Assembly (NCBI GenBank): GCA_030248195.1 | Contig: JASAND010020557.1 | Location: forward strand, 102,001-166,000 | Direction: 5' to 3' | Source: Trissonchulus latispiculum | Taxonomy: Eukaryota > Nematoda > Enoplea > Enoplida > Ironidae | Length of the DNA stretch: 64,000 nt | Shown: in pieces, positions 23,892-39,594 of the stretch | Numbering within the stretch: position 1 is the stretch's first letter | Layout of the letters: every line of letters begins with the position of its first letter | The notes under the pieces: model-generated | Told to the model about the DNA's origin: nothing | Databases searched by the model: none | What the model saw: only the letters and a program-made list of their open reading frames with translations | Position numbers and translations under genes: made by a program

Positions 23892-24813
23892 TAGCAAATA
23901 GGAAATCATAGAGAAATAATGAAAAACGCCTGCCTGCAGTCACTAGGGCCGAAGCCTTAGTCCGAACAGGAGAGAGCCAATGGGCGCTGTGAGCGCTCTT
24001 ACCAGAGAGAACTAGTCTCTGGAGCTCCTGTCTGGTTGTCCAAAAAAGGACAGCCAGCTCGGCTCTATCTGTGCTGCAACATAGCCAGACAAGGATTTAT
24101 CAAAACCTCCCTGACTGTGCTATGCACAGAAAGAGGACTGCAGTGGCCCGCGGATCTCCGTCGAGATACAAACAGCATTTACATCAAGAAAATGAGGTAA
24201 ACGCGGGCCAGCAGGCGTATCCAAGAAGGATACAAGGCATTAATCATAGACAAATAATGAAAAACGCCTGCCAGCAGTCACTAGGAGCCTTAGTCCGAAC
24301 AGGAGAGAGCCAATGGTCACTGTAAGCGCTCTTACCCAGAGAGAACTAGTCCCAGGAGCTCTTGCTCGGTTGTCCAAAGAAATTTACACTGGATGTAAAT
24401 GTTGTTTGTATCTCTACGGAGATCCGCGGGCCACTGCAGTCCTCTTTCTGTGCATTCCACAGTCAGAGAGGTTTTGATAAACCTTCTCTGGCTATGTTGC
24501 AGCCCAGATAGAGCCGAGCTGGCTCTCCTTCTGGGACAACCAGGCAGGAACTCCAGAGACTAGTTCTCTCTGGGTAAGAGCACTCACAGCGCCCATTGGC
24601 TCTCCTGTTCGGACTAAGGCTTCGGCCTTAATGACTGCAGGCAGGCGTTTTTCATTATCTTTCATTATTCATCATTTTCATTATTTCTCTATGATTAATG
24701 TCAGTAGTATAGGAGGGCCATTTCGACCCTGATTTCGAGGTACTAGCGAGTTTTGGAGTTTCGACTTTTGATTTAAATCGGACATTTCTCTTCCCGGACT
24801 CGCCTACAAGCAC

Positions 24814-26586
24814 ATGATGAACCAACTCCCTAAACATACAATTCTCCCCTTTTGGAATAAGTCCACCCAACATTGGCACACACTGTTACGGGATAACATT
24901 GTCGGAGGTCCCAGCATAGTATTTCACCGATATCACGAAGCCGGAATAACGGACATCAAGGGCCAAAAGGTGAAGCAGATTTTTGGATACGACGGAAACG
25001 CGCTCAACTTGTGGTGCCTCATGCAAGAAATGCCCACAGGTCTCTACGCTGAATGGAATCCAACAGAGAATGGAAACTTCCAAAGGCGGCTACAAAAGGG
25101 GCGAAAAGAAATAATGTGGCTAGAGTACATGTCCAAAGAGATGGGGATTCTGGTAGAACATGCCTACAATGGAGGTCAGAAAACTGTGGCTACGGCAAAA
25201 GTAGATGGGTGGGTCCCGGAAAAGAATCTCGTCCTCCAGTTTCATGGGTGCTACTTCCACGGTCCTGGTTGCGAGTTGGACAGAAATCAAGATGCAGAAG
25301 ATGCAGAGCTAAAAGACGGAAAAGAACTGAAAGGGTCGCCCAGGCAATTAAAATTTCGATCTTCTTGAAAAATGGGAATACGAATTTGATGAAGAATTAA
25401 AAGACAACGCCGACCTGAAAGCGTTTGTAAAGGAGCATTTCTCTTTACCGAAGAAAGGGTCGTCGCTGTCGATGGAGAAAATGGTGCCCTTATTAAAGCG
25501 AATAGTCTGTTTGGATTGGTCGAATTAGACATAGAAGTGCCAGAAGGAAAGAAAGAGATGTTCGCGGAAATGACTCCCATTTTCAAAAACGTCGAAGTCA
25601 CCAGAGACGATATTGGTGACCATATGAAGGCATTTTGCGAGAACCGGGATCTCATGCATCGTCCGCGGAGATGTTTGATTGGAAGTTATTTTGGAAAAAA
25701 GATCCTTCTAGCAACACCACTAATAAGGTGGTACCTGAAGAAGGGGCTTGTTATAACAAAAATTCACAGGGCAATAGAGTTTAAGCAAAAAACATGTTTT
25801 AAGCACTTGGGTGATGAGGTAACGAGACACCGCTCGGCAGCCGACACCGACCAAGATCAGTCCATCAAGGGAGAAATGTTCAAGCTTCTGGGCAATTCAT
25901 ACTACGGACGGACAATCACTAATGTTGAAAAACATGTGAACGTTAAGTTTAGTGAAGGAGCTGCAGCTAGCAGAGAGGTTAACAGTTGGCGTTTTCGAAG
26001 GCTGGATGATTTAGGAAATGGAATATATGAAAAGCATACCGCTAAAGCGAAAATTGTGCATCGGCTTCCTGAACTGGTGGGATTCTTTGTATACCAATAT
26101 GCCAAGCTTAGGATGCTTCAATTTTACTACGACTGTCTCCAGGAACATTTGGCCAAAGATACTTTCCAGCTGTGTCAGATGGATACAGACTCGCTATACT
26201 TTGCATGCACGGAAACTGATTTGAACAGATGCATTCCTTCAGTTAAGTCTGATAGTTGGAAAAAAGCTGTAGTGGAGTTCTTTGTACAGGATTCGAAGCA
26301 AAAGCGAATACCGGGCCTATTCAAGGAGGATTGGAGGGAAGAAAAACTAATGGCACTCTGCAGCAAAACTTACATAGCTTCCGGTGACACCAAAAAGATC
26401 TCCCACAAAGGGGTTAGCAAGAAGCTTAACAGTTATACTCCAGCAGATTTCAAGCAAGTGCTTGTTTCAGGAAAGACACAGCCTGGGGTTAACAGAGGCT
26501 TTAGATGCCTCAACACAATAATGCTTAAGTACTTGCAGTCAAAGTCAAAGCGGGCGGGCGTCTCCACCCGCCCGCTTCGAATCTGA
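24814..26586 (+). pseudogene. Protein-primed DNA polymerase B (Polinton), broken
   Basis: The replicative polymerase of Polintons. The 5' part has GGPSIVF near 24901 and an FHGCYFHG motif near 25240. The 3' part (open from 25516) has the Kx3NSxYG motif B as KLLGNSYYG (about 25882), the catalytic motif C MDTDSLYF (about 26179) and SKTYI (about 26362). It ends with the usual KR...T.PL.I tail. The coding frame changes at least three times between about 25270 and 25500, with a stop at 25366-25368. The 3'-5' exonuclease domain normally found upstream is absent because the inverted terminus begins at once. Palm motifs are intact but the gene cannot make a whole enzyme. Confidence 0.92.
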
Positions 26587-26604
26587 AGCTCTCCCTGTTT
26601 CGGT

Positions 26605-27354
26605 TCAAATAGTTTCAACGAATGTCAAGCCTAACTTTTCACAAATCTCCTTCCACAGTTTGTCTTGCTCTCTAATCTTTTCCTTATTTCTGAGTAGTTG
26701 AGGATGAAACTCTTTTGGAATACCCTTTATTTCCATAAATTTGCGGAGTACGAAATCATAATTTAAAAAGTGCTTTCTGTCTGCTGGTTTCAACTGGTTG
26801 AAAATCACTTGTGTTTTTCCGAAAAGTTCTATAAAATATTCCGACGTTTCTGTATCCAGAACTAAAGGCTTTTTATTTGTCAGCAAGAAAATTAAGTAAT
26901 TAGCATTTTTGTAGTATTTTCTATAACATTTTCTTTTGTCTGGAAACTTGGTTTTGTCAAGTCTTCTTAGAATTTCAAATTTGAGAAAGCTTGGAGTAAT
27001 TGTTGAAAAATCATAAATTTTCTGTTTTCGTAGCTCAGCCTTTATATCTTCGAACACTTCTGGCGGAATATCTACAACTTCTTTTTGCTGCAATTGACTC
27101 AGTTTGTTTATGAAATGATTCAACCGGTTGTGTTCAGTAATTGAACATTTCAATTTGTTTGATGTTTCATAATGCAGTCCGCAGAAATCGGTTAATCTCT
27201 CTATTACATAACCACACGATGCACAAAATATAAATGTAAATGGAATAGTGTTCATTTTCAAATCAAAACTACCGCAGCAGTCACACAGAAAACTGTTGTT
27301 CAGTGGCACTTGTTTGCTTTCCAGGTTCCTTTGCTCATACTGTGCCTTTCTCAT
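26605..27354 (-). CDS. VLTF3-like late transcription factor in the mini-Polinton
   Basis: An uninterrupted 249-codon frame, convergent with polymerase B (stops 19 bp apart). Residues 24-27 and 44-47 form two CxxC pairs, a zinc ribbon ending in CASCG. They are followed by the block NHF (80-82), QLQQKE..DIP (about 87-97), a lysine/arginine-rich middle and a C-terminal RKHFLNYDFVLRKF (193-206). This order is that of the VLTF3 family (Pfam 'Poxvirus late transcription factor VLTF3 like') of large DNA viruses, which switches on late genes from viral promoters. I assign it from the motif pattern, without alignment. Unlike the neighbouring polymerase it has no frameshift. It is not part of the standard Polinton set I know. 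The ATG at 27354 is the first in frame. Confidence 0.8.
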   Translation of the reverse strand: MRKAQYEQRNLESKQVPLNNSFLCDCCGSFDLKMNTIPFTFIFCASCGYVIERLTDFCGLHYETSNKLKCSITEHNRLNHFINKLSQLQQKEVVDIPPEVFEDIKAELRKQKIYDFSTITPSFLKFEILRRLDKTKFPDKRKCYRKYYKNANYLIFLLTNKKPLVLDTETSEYFIELFGKTQVIFNQLKPADRKHFLNYDFVLRKFMEIKGIPKEFHPQLLRNKEKIREQDKLWKEICEKLGLTFVETI

Positions 27355-27797
27355 TTTATTCTCAACTATATTACATTATAAATTTGAAGATTTTGCTCTC
27401 ACAATCATCTCTCAAAGCACCATGTCGCAAGAGAGAGGCTGGCTAACGACGTCTCACCCACCCGCTCCGCCTCTGATGCCCTCCCTCCCGATCAAAAGCC
27501 GAAACTCCAAAACTCGCTCGTACCTCGAAATCAGGGTCGAACTTTTTTGGCTTTGCTGGCAATGCCTTTTGGGCAAAAAGAAAACATAGGCAAGCTTAGA
27601 CTATATTGTAAGCACACTTTCTAGTCATTACACTATTGGCATTTAAGCCACTTCGTCATCGTTCGATTTAAATCAAAAGTCGAAACTCCAAAACTCGCTC
27701 GTACCTCGAAATCAGGGTCGAAATGGCCCTCCTATACTACTAATGTCTTGTATCCTTCGTGGATCTGCCTGCTGGCCCGCGTTTAGCAAATAGGAAA

Positions 27798-31690
<3,893 letters not shown>

Positions 31691-31699
31691 CAGGCTAAA

Positions 31700-32890
31700 C
31701 GACGACGATTGAACAACACTAAAGACCAATTGTCTGAACTTGTTGTGAAAGCAGAAACAGAGATAATCAGTTCTCTGCCGATTCAGTCATCAGTCATGAC
31801 CAGTCATCAACTGGAAACAATAACTTTATTAACTACCGCTCTATTAATGCAATAAGTGGCAACAATCCCGTTATCTTCTTCTTTCCTCGAAACGAGGAAC
31901 AGCTGTTAGACTCTGGTCTTTATTTGAAATGTTCGTTTCGTATGAATGCAGTCAACGGAGCCAATATACCTACTACTGCTAAGATTGCAGCAATTAACCT
32001 TTTTGATCATGCTATGTGGAAGAATATCACAATAAAGCTGGGTGATAACTGATAAGGTGGTCTCTGCTCCAAATGAAACTTACAACTACAGAGCTTATCT
32101 GGAACGCTTGTCCTATTACCGTCGTAATGCCAAGGAATCACAGCTGACCGCTGACTTGATACAAAGACAGAGCTGGTAAATTGAATAACCAAGAAACAGC
32201 TGAGAATAGCGGATTTAAAATGCGACAGTTCTTTGTTGCAGGTGGCATGCCGTTATCCATGATGAGCAGGTTATCTACTGACATTGGAAATCAGCCTAGG
32301 CTATTGCCTAACAACCTGCACACGACCATTACATTGCAGTATTGCAGTGATTTGTTTCGACTAATGTATACGACGTCTGATGCAGGTGAATATTTCGTGA
32401 AAATACTAGATTTCCTCTTATACTGTCACCGTGTTCGTCCTACATCCACTCTGTCACTATCAATTGTTCGCATATTGCGAATAAAGTCAGCACAGTATCC
32501 AACCAGTCAAGTTTTAATGGAAACTTTCCAAATTACTGCTGATACTACATAGATTAACCGAAAAACATTTCAATGGGCCAACTGCAAAGTCTTGCTATTG
32601 TTTGACTTGTGGACAGCACTGCATATACTACGCACAGTGAACAAGCCGCCTTTAATTTTGAAGCTAAGAATACTTACTTTGTTTGACTCTGTGACCCTAT
32701 TCTTTCCGTTGCATATACTCCTAACTGGTAAACTGCAAATGTTGTCCGAGAATATTTGGGCCTCTTTCATGCTGATAACATTCTTGAGGCGAATGTCGGA
32801 GACAATGTAAGAGTTTTTGAATACCTAAATGATGGCTACGATCTATGCGCTACGATGGCTACGATTTGACACCTGACGATTTAGGAGCGG
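31700..32890 (+). pseudogene. Polinton major capsid protein-like (F54H12.2 type), decayed
   Basis: Fragments in all three + frames line up with the capsid protein annotated in many animal genomes as 'F54H12.2-like'. They are a conserved NYRAYLERLSYY block near 32080, then GF..RQFF with LPNNLHTTITLQYCSDLF near 32310, a YFVKILDFLLYCHRV block near 32390, NFEAKNTYF near 32655, and DLTPDDLGAAAY near 32870. In the family this protein forms the double jelly-roll capsomer. Stops (for example after 32050) and several frameshifts show it is dead. Confidence 0.75.
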
Positions 32891-32949
32891 CTGCTTATAA
32901 ATAGCCTATTCGACAAGGCGGTCTTTAACCTTGAAAATGCAGTTTGCGC

Positions 32950-33345
32950 AAACGAAATTGATGCATTTATGAATTCTTACCAGCTAGAGTTTGCTCTGTC
33001 AACTAATAACGAGCGACAGCACCATATTTCATTGGCACTGACGCTGAAGATGCTTTCTATTGACGCCGGGTACGAAATGCTTCACTTTTGATTGCAAACA
33101 CAGATATGAGTACAGGACCGGGGGAACATGGGGTACTTTTCTGGCTTCAGTACAGCTATGACGCGGGGTATTTCGTGGATTCCTATGGGTTTCCTCCAGA
33201 CTTTTATAGCAAAAGACATTTTGCACAATTTCTTAGGCGAAATTGCTCCCGCTGGACTAGCAATCCAAAGTCGGTGGAGGCTACAAATAGTGACGTGTGC
33301 GGGCAGTGGTGTTTATATGTTGCTCACAATTCAGCTAGTAAGTAC
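32950..33345 (+). pseudogene. Adenovirus-type cysteine protease (Polinton PRO), N-terminus broken
   Basis: The frame open at 33088-33519 carries all three positions expected of adenain-like proteases: His in PGEH (codon 33127), Asp in FVDSYGFPP (33178) and Cys in DVCGQWC (33298). The upstream part reads YFIGTDAEDAFY in the same frame and is cut by a TGA near 33060. In Polintons this enzyme processes capsid proteins. It lies directly after the capsid remnant, the usual order. The Trp that normally follows the catalytic His is replaced by Gly. Confidence 0.85.
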
Positions 33346-33529
33346 AATCAGACAGATGCCCCAGCGATTCTGCACACCTTCAGTGCCGAAGCGAAACCAT
33401 TGAACGACAATTTGATACCACAGTTTGTTGAAAGGAACATTTCACTGCGCAGTAGTATACTGCATTGCCAGTGGTGTAAATCTATGTGCAGAGTACTTAA
33501 TAAACGACATAGATTGTGATGACTAAGTG

Positions 33530-34205
33530 CATGGCTGAGCCGCATAGGATAAAGCCGATTCAGTTTGACACTCGTTTTCAAACACCATTTTTTAGTTCCG
33601 GAAAGACTAAACGGAATCAGAAGCTTTGTCAAGAGCTTCCTCACCTGATCACTAAACAGCCTGACTGCTTTGTTTGGTGCTACGCTGTTTACCAGTCGTT
33701 GTTTGTTTCGCAGAGACTTGTGCAAAACAGTTCCCAATTTGGTAGTGCATGGCAGTTTTAACGACCCATTTTACACTGGATGTGAAGCACTTCAGGATAA
33801 AGAGCACAATGTAGTCTTAGTTTTGGACGACCTTCACGATGAGCTAATGCGATACTAAACTGCTAGGCCAGCTGTTCACTAAATTCAGTCCTCACAACGA
33901 CAATTGATTAGTATTTACCACTCAAAACTTTTATCATCAAGGTTCTGAGAGGAGAGAGTCACTAGAAATGCTCATTATCTTGTATTATCTGCTCAGCCCT
34001 GTGACTGTGGTTCGCAGCATTGCACATCAAATCTTTCCTAGTCCATCATCGTGCATGGTGATCCCTTTCAGAGGCTCTACTAGTACACTCAATGGATATT
34101 TATTGATAGACGCAAAGCCGTACACTCTACAAAGGTTGCGCTTGGGAACAAAGATTTTCAATGATCAAACAGACTGCGTATACCTTCCCGCTAGTCAGGT
34201 CTAAA
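33530..34205 (+). pseudogene. Polinton FtsK/HerA-type packaging ATPase, decayed
   Basis: Pieces in order: PIQFDTRFQTPF, then SSGKTK (remains of Walker A, near 33598), LITKQPDCFVWCY, VVLVLDDLHDEL (Walker B, near 33815), RNAHYLVLSAQP near 33965 and GYLLIDAKPYTLQRLRLGT near 34100. This is the pattern of the genome-packaging ATPase of Polintons and related viruses. Several frame changes and stops make it a pseudogene. Confidence 0.85.
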
Positions 34206-34249
34206 GCTTTGAAGAGAAATTTTCACTGGCTCTATGTTCCTACTGATGG

Positions 34250-35060
34250 AAACTCCAATGTGCGCAAAGCCAATTAGGGGTCAAGTGGTGCTACAAACGG
34301 GTCAGTTCAAGTGATAGGCGAAAGCAAGGAAGCGGCGCTTTATTACCCCTAATGCTGCTCCTATTCTTAGCAATGCACTGACATGGCTGTTCCAAAAAAT
34401 AGTGCTCGTGCGATTTGACAGCGTTCATAACCAATCCTTGCAACAAAGAGAATTTTAAAACAAATTCCAGTATTAAGCTACAGCTAGATCTTAATGAGCA
34501 GATGGAGAGAATTTTGAAGTCACTATATACCAAACTGAAACTGTACAATAATGCACTGCAGAAGTTTGTGCGTTTGCACTCCGACTCTCAATATTCCAAA
34601 AGCCAAAGCAGTGAAGCGTTGCTACCATTACTCCTTCACAACTTTGGAGAAAGTAACTACTGACTCAATAGATTCAATTTTACAGATTATGCCCATTGAC
34701 ATCCGATCAAAAGTAAAGCAGCTAATCGATCTACTGTCTCATGAAACGGCTGAAACGGAATTTTTTGAACCCTGCAACTGGCAATGTCAATATTTTTGAC
34801 ACGAAATGAATGTAACACTGCTTGTGGATGTGGATCTACAATTTTCTACAGAAGTCTGCAAGCATGAAAGCTCCAATTGGTTTCGAAAAGATGGAAGAAA
34901 TGGCTCAAACATCATACCGGCATCCTACACTGGAATTGTGAGGATTCGAATCACGCTAGACAGTTTCCGACAACCTCATGGTGAACAGAGGAGACGCGGA
35001 ATGCTCCCAGTTAACCACAAGTCATTCAAGTCCCCTAAACGAATGAAGACGTTGTGACTC
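34250..35060 (+). pseudogene. Conserved Polinton protein next to ATPase, decayed
   Basis: Frame pieces read LQLDLNEQMERILKSLYTKLKLYNNALQKF (split over about 34480-34570), then DSILQIMPIDIRSKVKQLIDLL near 34670-34740. I recognise this as a Polinton-type protein commonly found beside the ATPase; its function is not known to me. Broken by stops and frameshifts. Confidence 0.5.
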
Positions 35061-37215
35061 TGTTTATAGATGGTAATACTTCTCAATTGGAATGATTAGC
35101 AAACTAAATTTAAATTAGCTTAATCATGATATTATACGTTTTTTGTATTCACAGAAAAGTCCAATGTTTTCAATGTACTGCTTCTTATATACCATTTAAT
35201 GTCCTCAAAGCTTTTGGCTTGAAACTGTTCCATGTCTGATTGCGCTGCAACTAAAGTGTTCTTGGCATTTGCTAAGAAAATATTCTAAACTAATCTTCTC
35301 TCAGAGCTCAAACAGCATTTCAAAGAGTCATTTTATAGGCTTTTGTTTCGAAATACGTTATATTAGCAAAATCCATCTGAATAAGCAACTGTTAAATGCA
35401 GACTTTTGTTTGTTTGTTTGTTTGTTTGTTTGTTTGTTTGATTGCTTATTTGTTTGCTTCATTCGACATTGCAATCTAGTGATAATCACCCGAAAGTGCA
35501 AAATGATTTACCCGGAAGCTGGCCCCGTAAAGTTGGTTAAAACAACTCAATTAAATTGCCCTTATGCAATCAATCATATAAATTTAGAATAATTTCTCAG
35601 CAAATTTTTCAGAGAACCTTCAAACATCAGTGGGTTCATTTTTACCAGATAACAAAGTTAGAGAGGAACGCTTTCAAACTATGTTACCCAGACATGCAGT
35701 TTGTGCAAACCGGTCGAAGCCTGAGAAGTTGAGCAGTTTTAGCAAATGTATATTTTACCAAGAGTGATTTCAACCGTGTTTGATAAAAATCGATCTAATT
35801 TTTAGGAACGAAGGTAAAAACGCTACTGCTTCAAGCAGTCCAACGCATTTTGACCATATGTTTCCTTAACTAAAGTTTTTCATGAACGTTTAGCAGCATT
35901 AACAAGGTTAGCAGTCAGTTGACAAACTGCAGTAATTACATTAACCAAGTTTTCAAATGAGAGCTTTCAAATAGTCTCAGAAATAGACATGCCACTTGAA
36001 TGCCATAGTTATTACTGTTTGATACTTTTACTGTTAAAGCTATCTTCCTAATAAATTGCTTATATTGAAGTTTATACAAACTTAGAAACTAAATCTCTTT
36101 ACAGCTACGAACTGTCTTCCTTTTTCTATCAAACAGGAAAGCTTTTTAAATGTATTCACGTTTCCCACAGAACACTTTCTCAAAATTGTTAAAATTGACG
36201 GCTGAAAGACGGGCTGAACTTAGTATGAAGCCGTTATGTTCATCTGGATAAAACATTCGAAGTTGAAACTTTGAAAACTTTACTCTGGAGAAACAGCTTA
36301 CCAGCCAATTGAACAGGATAACTTTAGAGAAAAGTAAAATCAAAATGAACAGAAAGTTCGTCAATGCAGCAGCAATCGTGCTTGAAACTGATATGATTGT
36401 TATTTTTTATTCCAGCTTATCTTAGCAATGTGGGAATGAAACTGAATGAAACAGCTGAAACTTTGCATGCTTCTCAGAAACATAACCCCAGTCCGGGCAG
36501 TGCAGGTTTTCCTTAACCCATATATATCTATGCTTCTCCGAAGCATCCAATCCACCAAAGTCTATTGCTTTCAAGCGAAACATAAACTGACGGTGCTTTC
36601 CTGAAAGAACCTGGCAACATTAAACTCCTAAATTTTAAAGTTTCCACCCGCCAAAGCGTAACCTTTAAAGTCAACTACAAACTCATCCATAGTTTAACAA
36701 GAAGCAAATTTAAATTAGCATGAAGGGGTGATTCTGCGAGCAAGAGCAAAAGCATGTCATTCTAGGAATTAAGAATTCAGAAACTGAACCAATTCTTTCG
36801 TAAACTGCTATTATATTAAGGAATTACTAAGCAAAATTAAAGCTATAGTATAATATTTAATATAGGCATATAAAAAGGTAATATGATAAAACATTCGAGA
36901 CAAACTACTTTTAAACAAAAGCAGGCTTGACAGGCGAGGCAAAAGTTATCGTTAATTCGATTAATAGAAATTTTGAAATCAATAATGACAAAAGCAAGGC
37001 AATGGTAAGCAGAGGAACTTCCTTATACAATAAAGTATTTATGACAATGGTGTTAGGATACTTACTTCTGGGTAATGTAAATAAAAGATTTGCTCTTGTG
37101 TTACCACATCAGAAATGAAGAGCCAATACAATAAATAATTTATACAGCCAATCTAAATGATGTTCAGTAGTTCAGTAGACACTGAATTACCATGACCAAA
37201 TAGATGGAATAAAGG
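35061..37215. other. AT-rich Polinton right side, no recognised gene
   Basis: Only short frames. 35407-35458 is a (TTTG)n microsatellite that yields a spurious Leu/Phe/Cys frame. The right Polinton terminus lies at about 37216-37311. Confidence 0.5.
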
Positions 37216-37318
37216 CATTTCTAACAGGAACAAATTCAACATGAAACAGCAACTGCACAAAGCAAGGTACCAGTGACGCTACTTGAGCCAGAACCCCTTT
37301 CTGCAACTACTAACGAAG

Positions 37319-37650
37319 TACAAGCTACTCCGCAGCGTCATAGATGTCACCTATTTTGTGGTTGGTCGCGGCTACTCCTATTGTTTTTAGGATGGTAAGA
37401 GCCGGCCCTCCTCAAAGCTGATAGCGGAGCACGGATCCATGCGCTACAGTGCCGCACAGCAGCACCTGTTTCAATACCTGTACGAAGTGTTGCGTGCGGA
37501 GACAGCGCTACCGTTTTCAAGCGCTGGCACTGTACCCACCGCGATATTCTACAATGATACTGTAGCCAACTGGAATACCAACGCCAAGGAACCTAACGAT
37601 ACCCAGTTTATCAAGGTCAGCAAAGGTAGCGGGACTTTGTTTGCCAGATT
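37319..37650 (+). pseudogene. Amine oxidase copy A, second fragment
   Basis: Resumes at the Tyr-Lys-Leu-Leu-Arg-Ser stretch, about six codons after the point where 22976-23143 stops. It matches the intact protein through GRGYSY, GSMRY (including the Arg that in the tryptophan 2-monooxygenase family contacts the substrate carboxylate) and KEPNDTQF-KVS. It has lost about six residues before GRGYSY and carries an in-frame TAG after SYCF. The match ends at FARL, where a (TTA)n microsatellite begins. The remaining ~570 residues of the enzyme are absent. Confidence 0.88.
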
Positions 37651-37651
37651 A

Positions 37652-37698
37652 TACATTATTATTATTATTTATTATACTATTTTCACACATTATTATTA

Positions 37699-37754
<56 letters not shown>

Positions 37755-37770
37755 GTTGTTGTTGTTGTTA
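37652..37770. repeat. (TTA)n/(TTG)n microsatellite
   Basis: About 100 bp of TTA/ATT triplets followed by TTG triplets, at the point where the oxidase pseudogene breaks off. Confidence 0.97.
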
Positions 37771-39586
37771 CATTATTAAGAAAAAGTCCTTTTGAGGACA
37801 GATTTAAAGAAATGTGGCAATAAAAAGGTTTCACACCGGGTAAGAACTTAACTTAACGCAAATTTAAAAAGGCATAGATTTTAGCAGAAAAAGGTAAAAG
37901 GCTTTATAATTAGTTACGTTAAAGTAGCTAGTAATAAAGGAAATGACTAGTCAGGAAATGACTAGTTCTGCCTAGAACACCAAAACGCAATTAACCTTAA
38001 CTAAATTATGCTTTCTTTAAATGAAATAGCTAGTAGAATAACTAATAAGTGAAATAACTAATAGAATGTGTATAATTGCTCCATATGCACATGAGACAAG
38101 AGATTTGCCCCATATGCATATGGGGTTAAAATTTCTGTCCCATACGCATATGGGCCAACTTCTTTGCCTCATGTGCACATGAGACCTATGTCTATGGCCC
38201 CATGTAGAGACATCAGCATTTCTGCGGAATTTCTTTTATTTCAAACACTTCTTAATACAAAATCGTGTTTACAACTACGTCAATTTTAGAATTCATACCT
38301 AATGCTGATATTGAAGGACGTAAGTTAAAAAGATGAAGTTTCCAAAGCTTTAAAATCCTGAAAGTGTGAATTTCTATGAGGAATAATTAGAAATTAGAAA
38401 TTTTTAGGTTTGTTTGTTGTTGGGTAAAAAAACTGAAATTTCGAAATGTGAAAATAAACCTTCGCTATTAATTTTTAAAATTGTTTTTGGTATTCGGGAT
38501 TAACAAAGATAAGGAATTCAGAAACTAAAATTTCTAGATTTGCTATTTTCATTAAAGAAATAATTTTTAATTAGTTTACATTATTCACCTAAAGTTTAGT
38601 TCTTCACTTCGAAGTTTAGTTTAAACCTTTACTTTTCAAGTTTTATCAGTTAAAGTTTCAGTGTAGATGAAAAGTCAGTTGTTTTGCAACATTACTATTT
38701 GTAATCTTTATATATTCACTGGTAGCCCCCCTCCATTTGCACTTATGTATTAGAGTTGACACCACTCGACCTCTCTATTTGACTTCCAATTGGAATCGCC
38801 ACAGCAGGGTGTGCACTGTGCAATAAAGCCATTAAGACTTGGATTTAATTTGGGGCCCCAGCTTTGCCATCAAGCCAATACTGTTTGTTGGCTAATTTTT
38901 CAGTGTAAAAATGACTCCGACATAACCAGCCAGTCGTTCGCAATGCAATCTTCAATCATGAACTGAACCTTATGCAGCGACTGTGCCTTCAAAATTTAAC
39001 TTGCTCTAACTTGCAGATACTACATTAGAAAAGTTGTTTCGCTCTTCATTAGCTATCGAATGTTACCCAATTTGACTTAGAAGATTCAAGACTAGAGAAA
39101 TTCGACCCATACCGGATCAAAAGGGACGACAGGATTAGAAGTTCAAACTTAAAGCATTAGCCTTTACCACAATGTTCGAAAGATATTGAAAGATTTGTGC
39201 ACCAAATTTGGTGGCTTTCGAATAGATAACGTGAGAGATGAACGTAAAAGTTATGCAAAATGACGATTTTGGGCAAAATTCGCACATCTTGTGGCAAGTT
39301 TTTAGAAAGCGCTACAAGTGGTGGAAATTTGTGACTACCGTCATATGAAATCTGTGCATGTGTAATGAAAATGAAAAATGCGTTTCTTTTGTGTACCGCG
39401 ACCAGCACCAAAACATCAGAATAATGGTTGAATTATTCGCCAGAAATTATCGAGACTGGGCTCGCTCGAAAGAGCAAGCCAAGGTCTCACAAGTTTTTCT
39501 GAAACAAATTGTTGAAAGACTTGAGTTTTAACGAGAAATTAGTAAGATAGCCCGGACCCGTCTTTCTCTTGTATATATGAATGCGA
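37771..39586. other. No gene; CATATG-palindrome repeat, copy 1
   Basis: 38075-38210 has four CCCATATGCATATGGG-like palindromes spaced ~30 bp apart. Together with flanks (38068-38290) it is an inverted copy of part of 53940-54185. The rest is AT-rich without a recognised feature. Confidence 0.65.
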
Positions 39587-39594
39587 CTACCTAA

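Larger units (their letters stand above)
24703..27741. mobile_element. 3.04-kb mini-Polinton with perfect 6-bp target duplication
   Basis: The ends AGTAGTATAGGAGGGCC and their exact inverse are flanked by AATGTC on both sides (24697-24702 and 27742-27747). AGT...ACT termini with a 6-bp duplication are diagnostic of Polintons. The inverted repeat continues through a TTCGACCCTGATTTCGAGG block to about 80 bp. At the right end a second copy of this block lies further in (about 27490-27545). The element is roughly one-fifth of normal size and keeps only a broken polymerase B and a VLTF3-like gene, with no integrase, so it was probably mobilised in trans. Confidence 0.92.
23906..27783. mobile_element. 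Foldback element carrying the mini-Polinton
   Basis: Flanked by the direct repeat TAGCAAATAGGAAA (23892-23905 and 27784-27797). Internally there are two forward copies (from 23906 and about 24199) and one inverted copy (about 24400-24702 plus 27742-27783) of a unit containing GAAAAACGCCTGCC, GAACAGGAGAGAGCCAATGG and GATCTCCGTCGAGATAC. The mini-Polinton is inserted in the inverted copy. Joining 24702 to 27748 restores the sequence expected from the forward copy (GATTAATGTCTTGTATCC). Confidence 0.75.
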
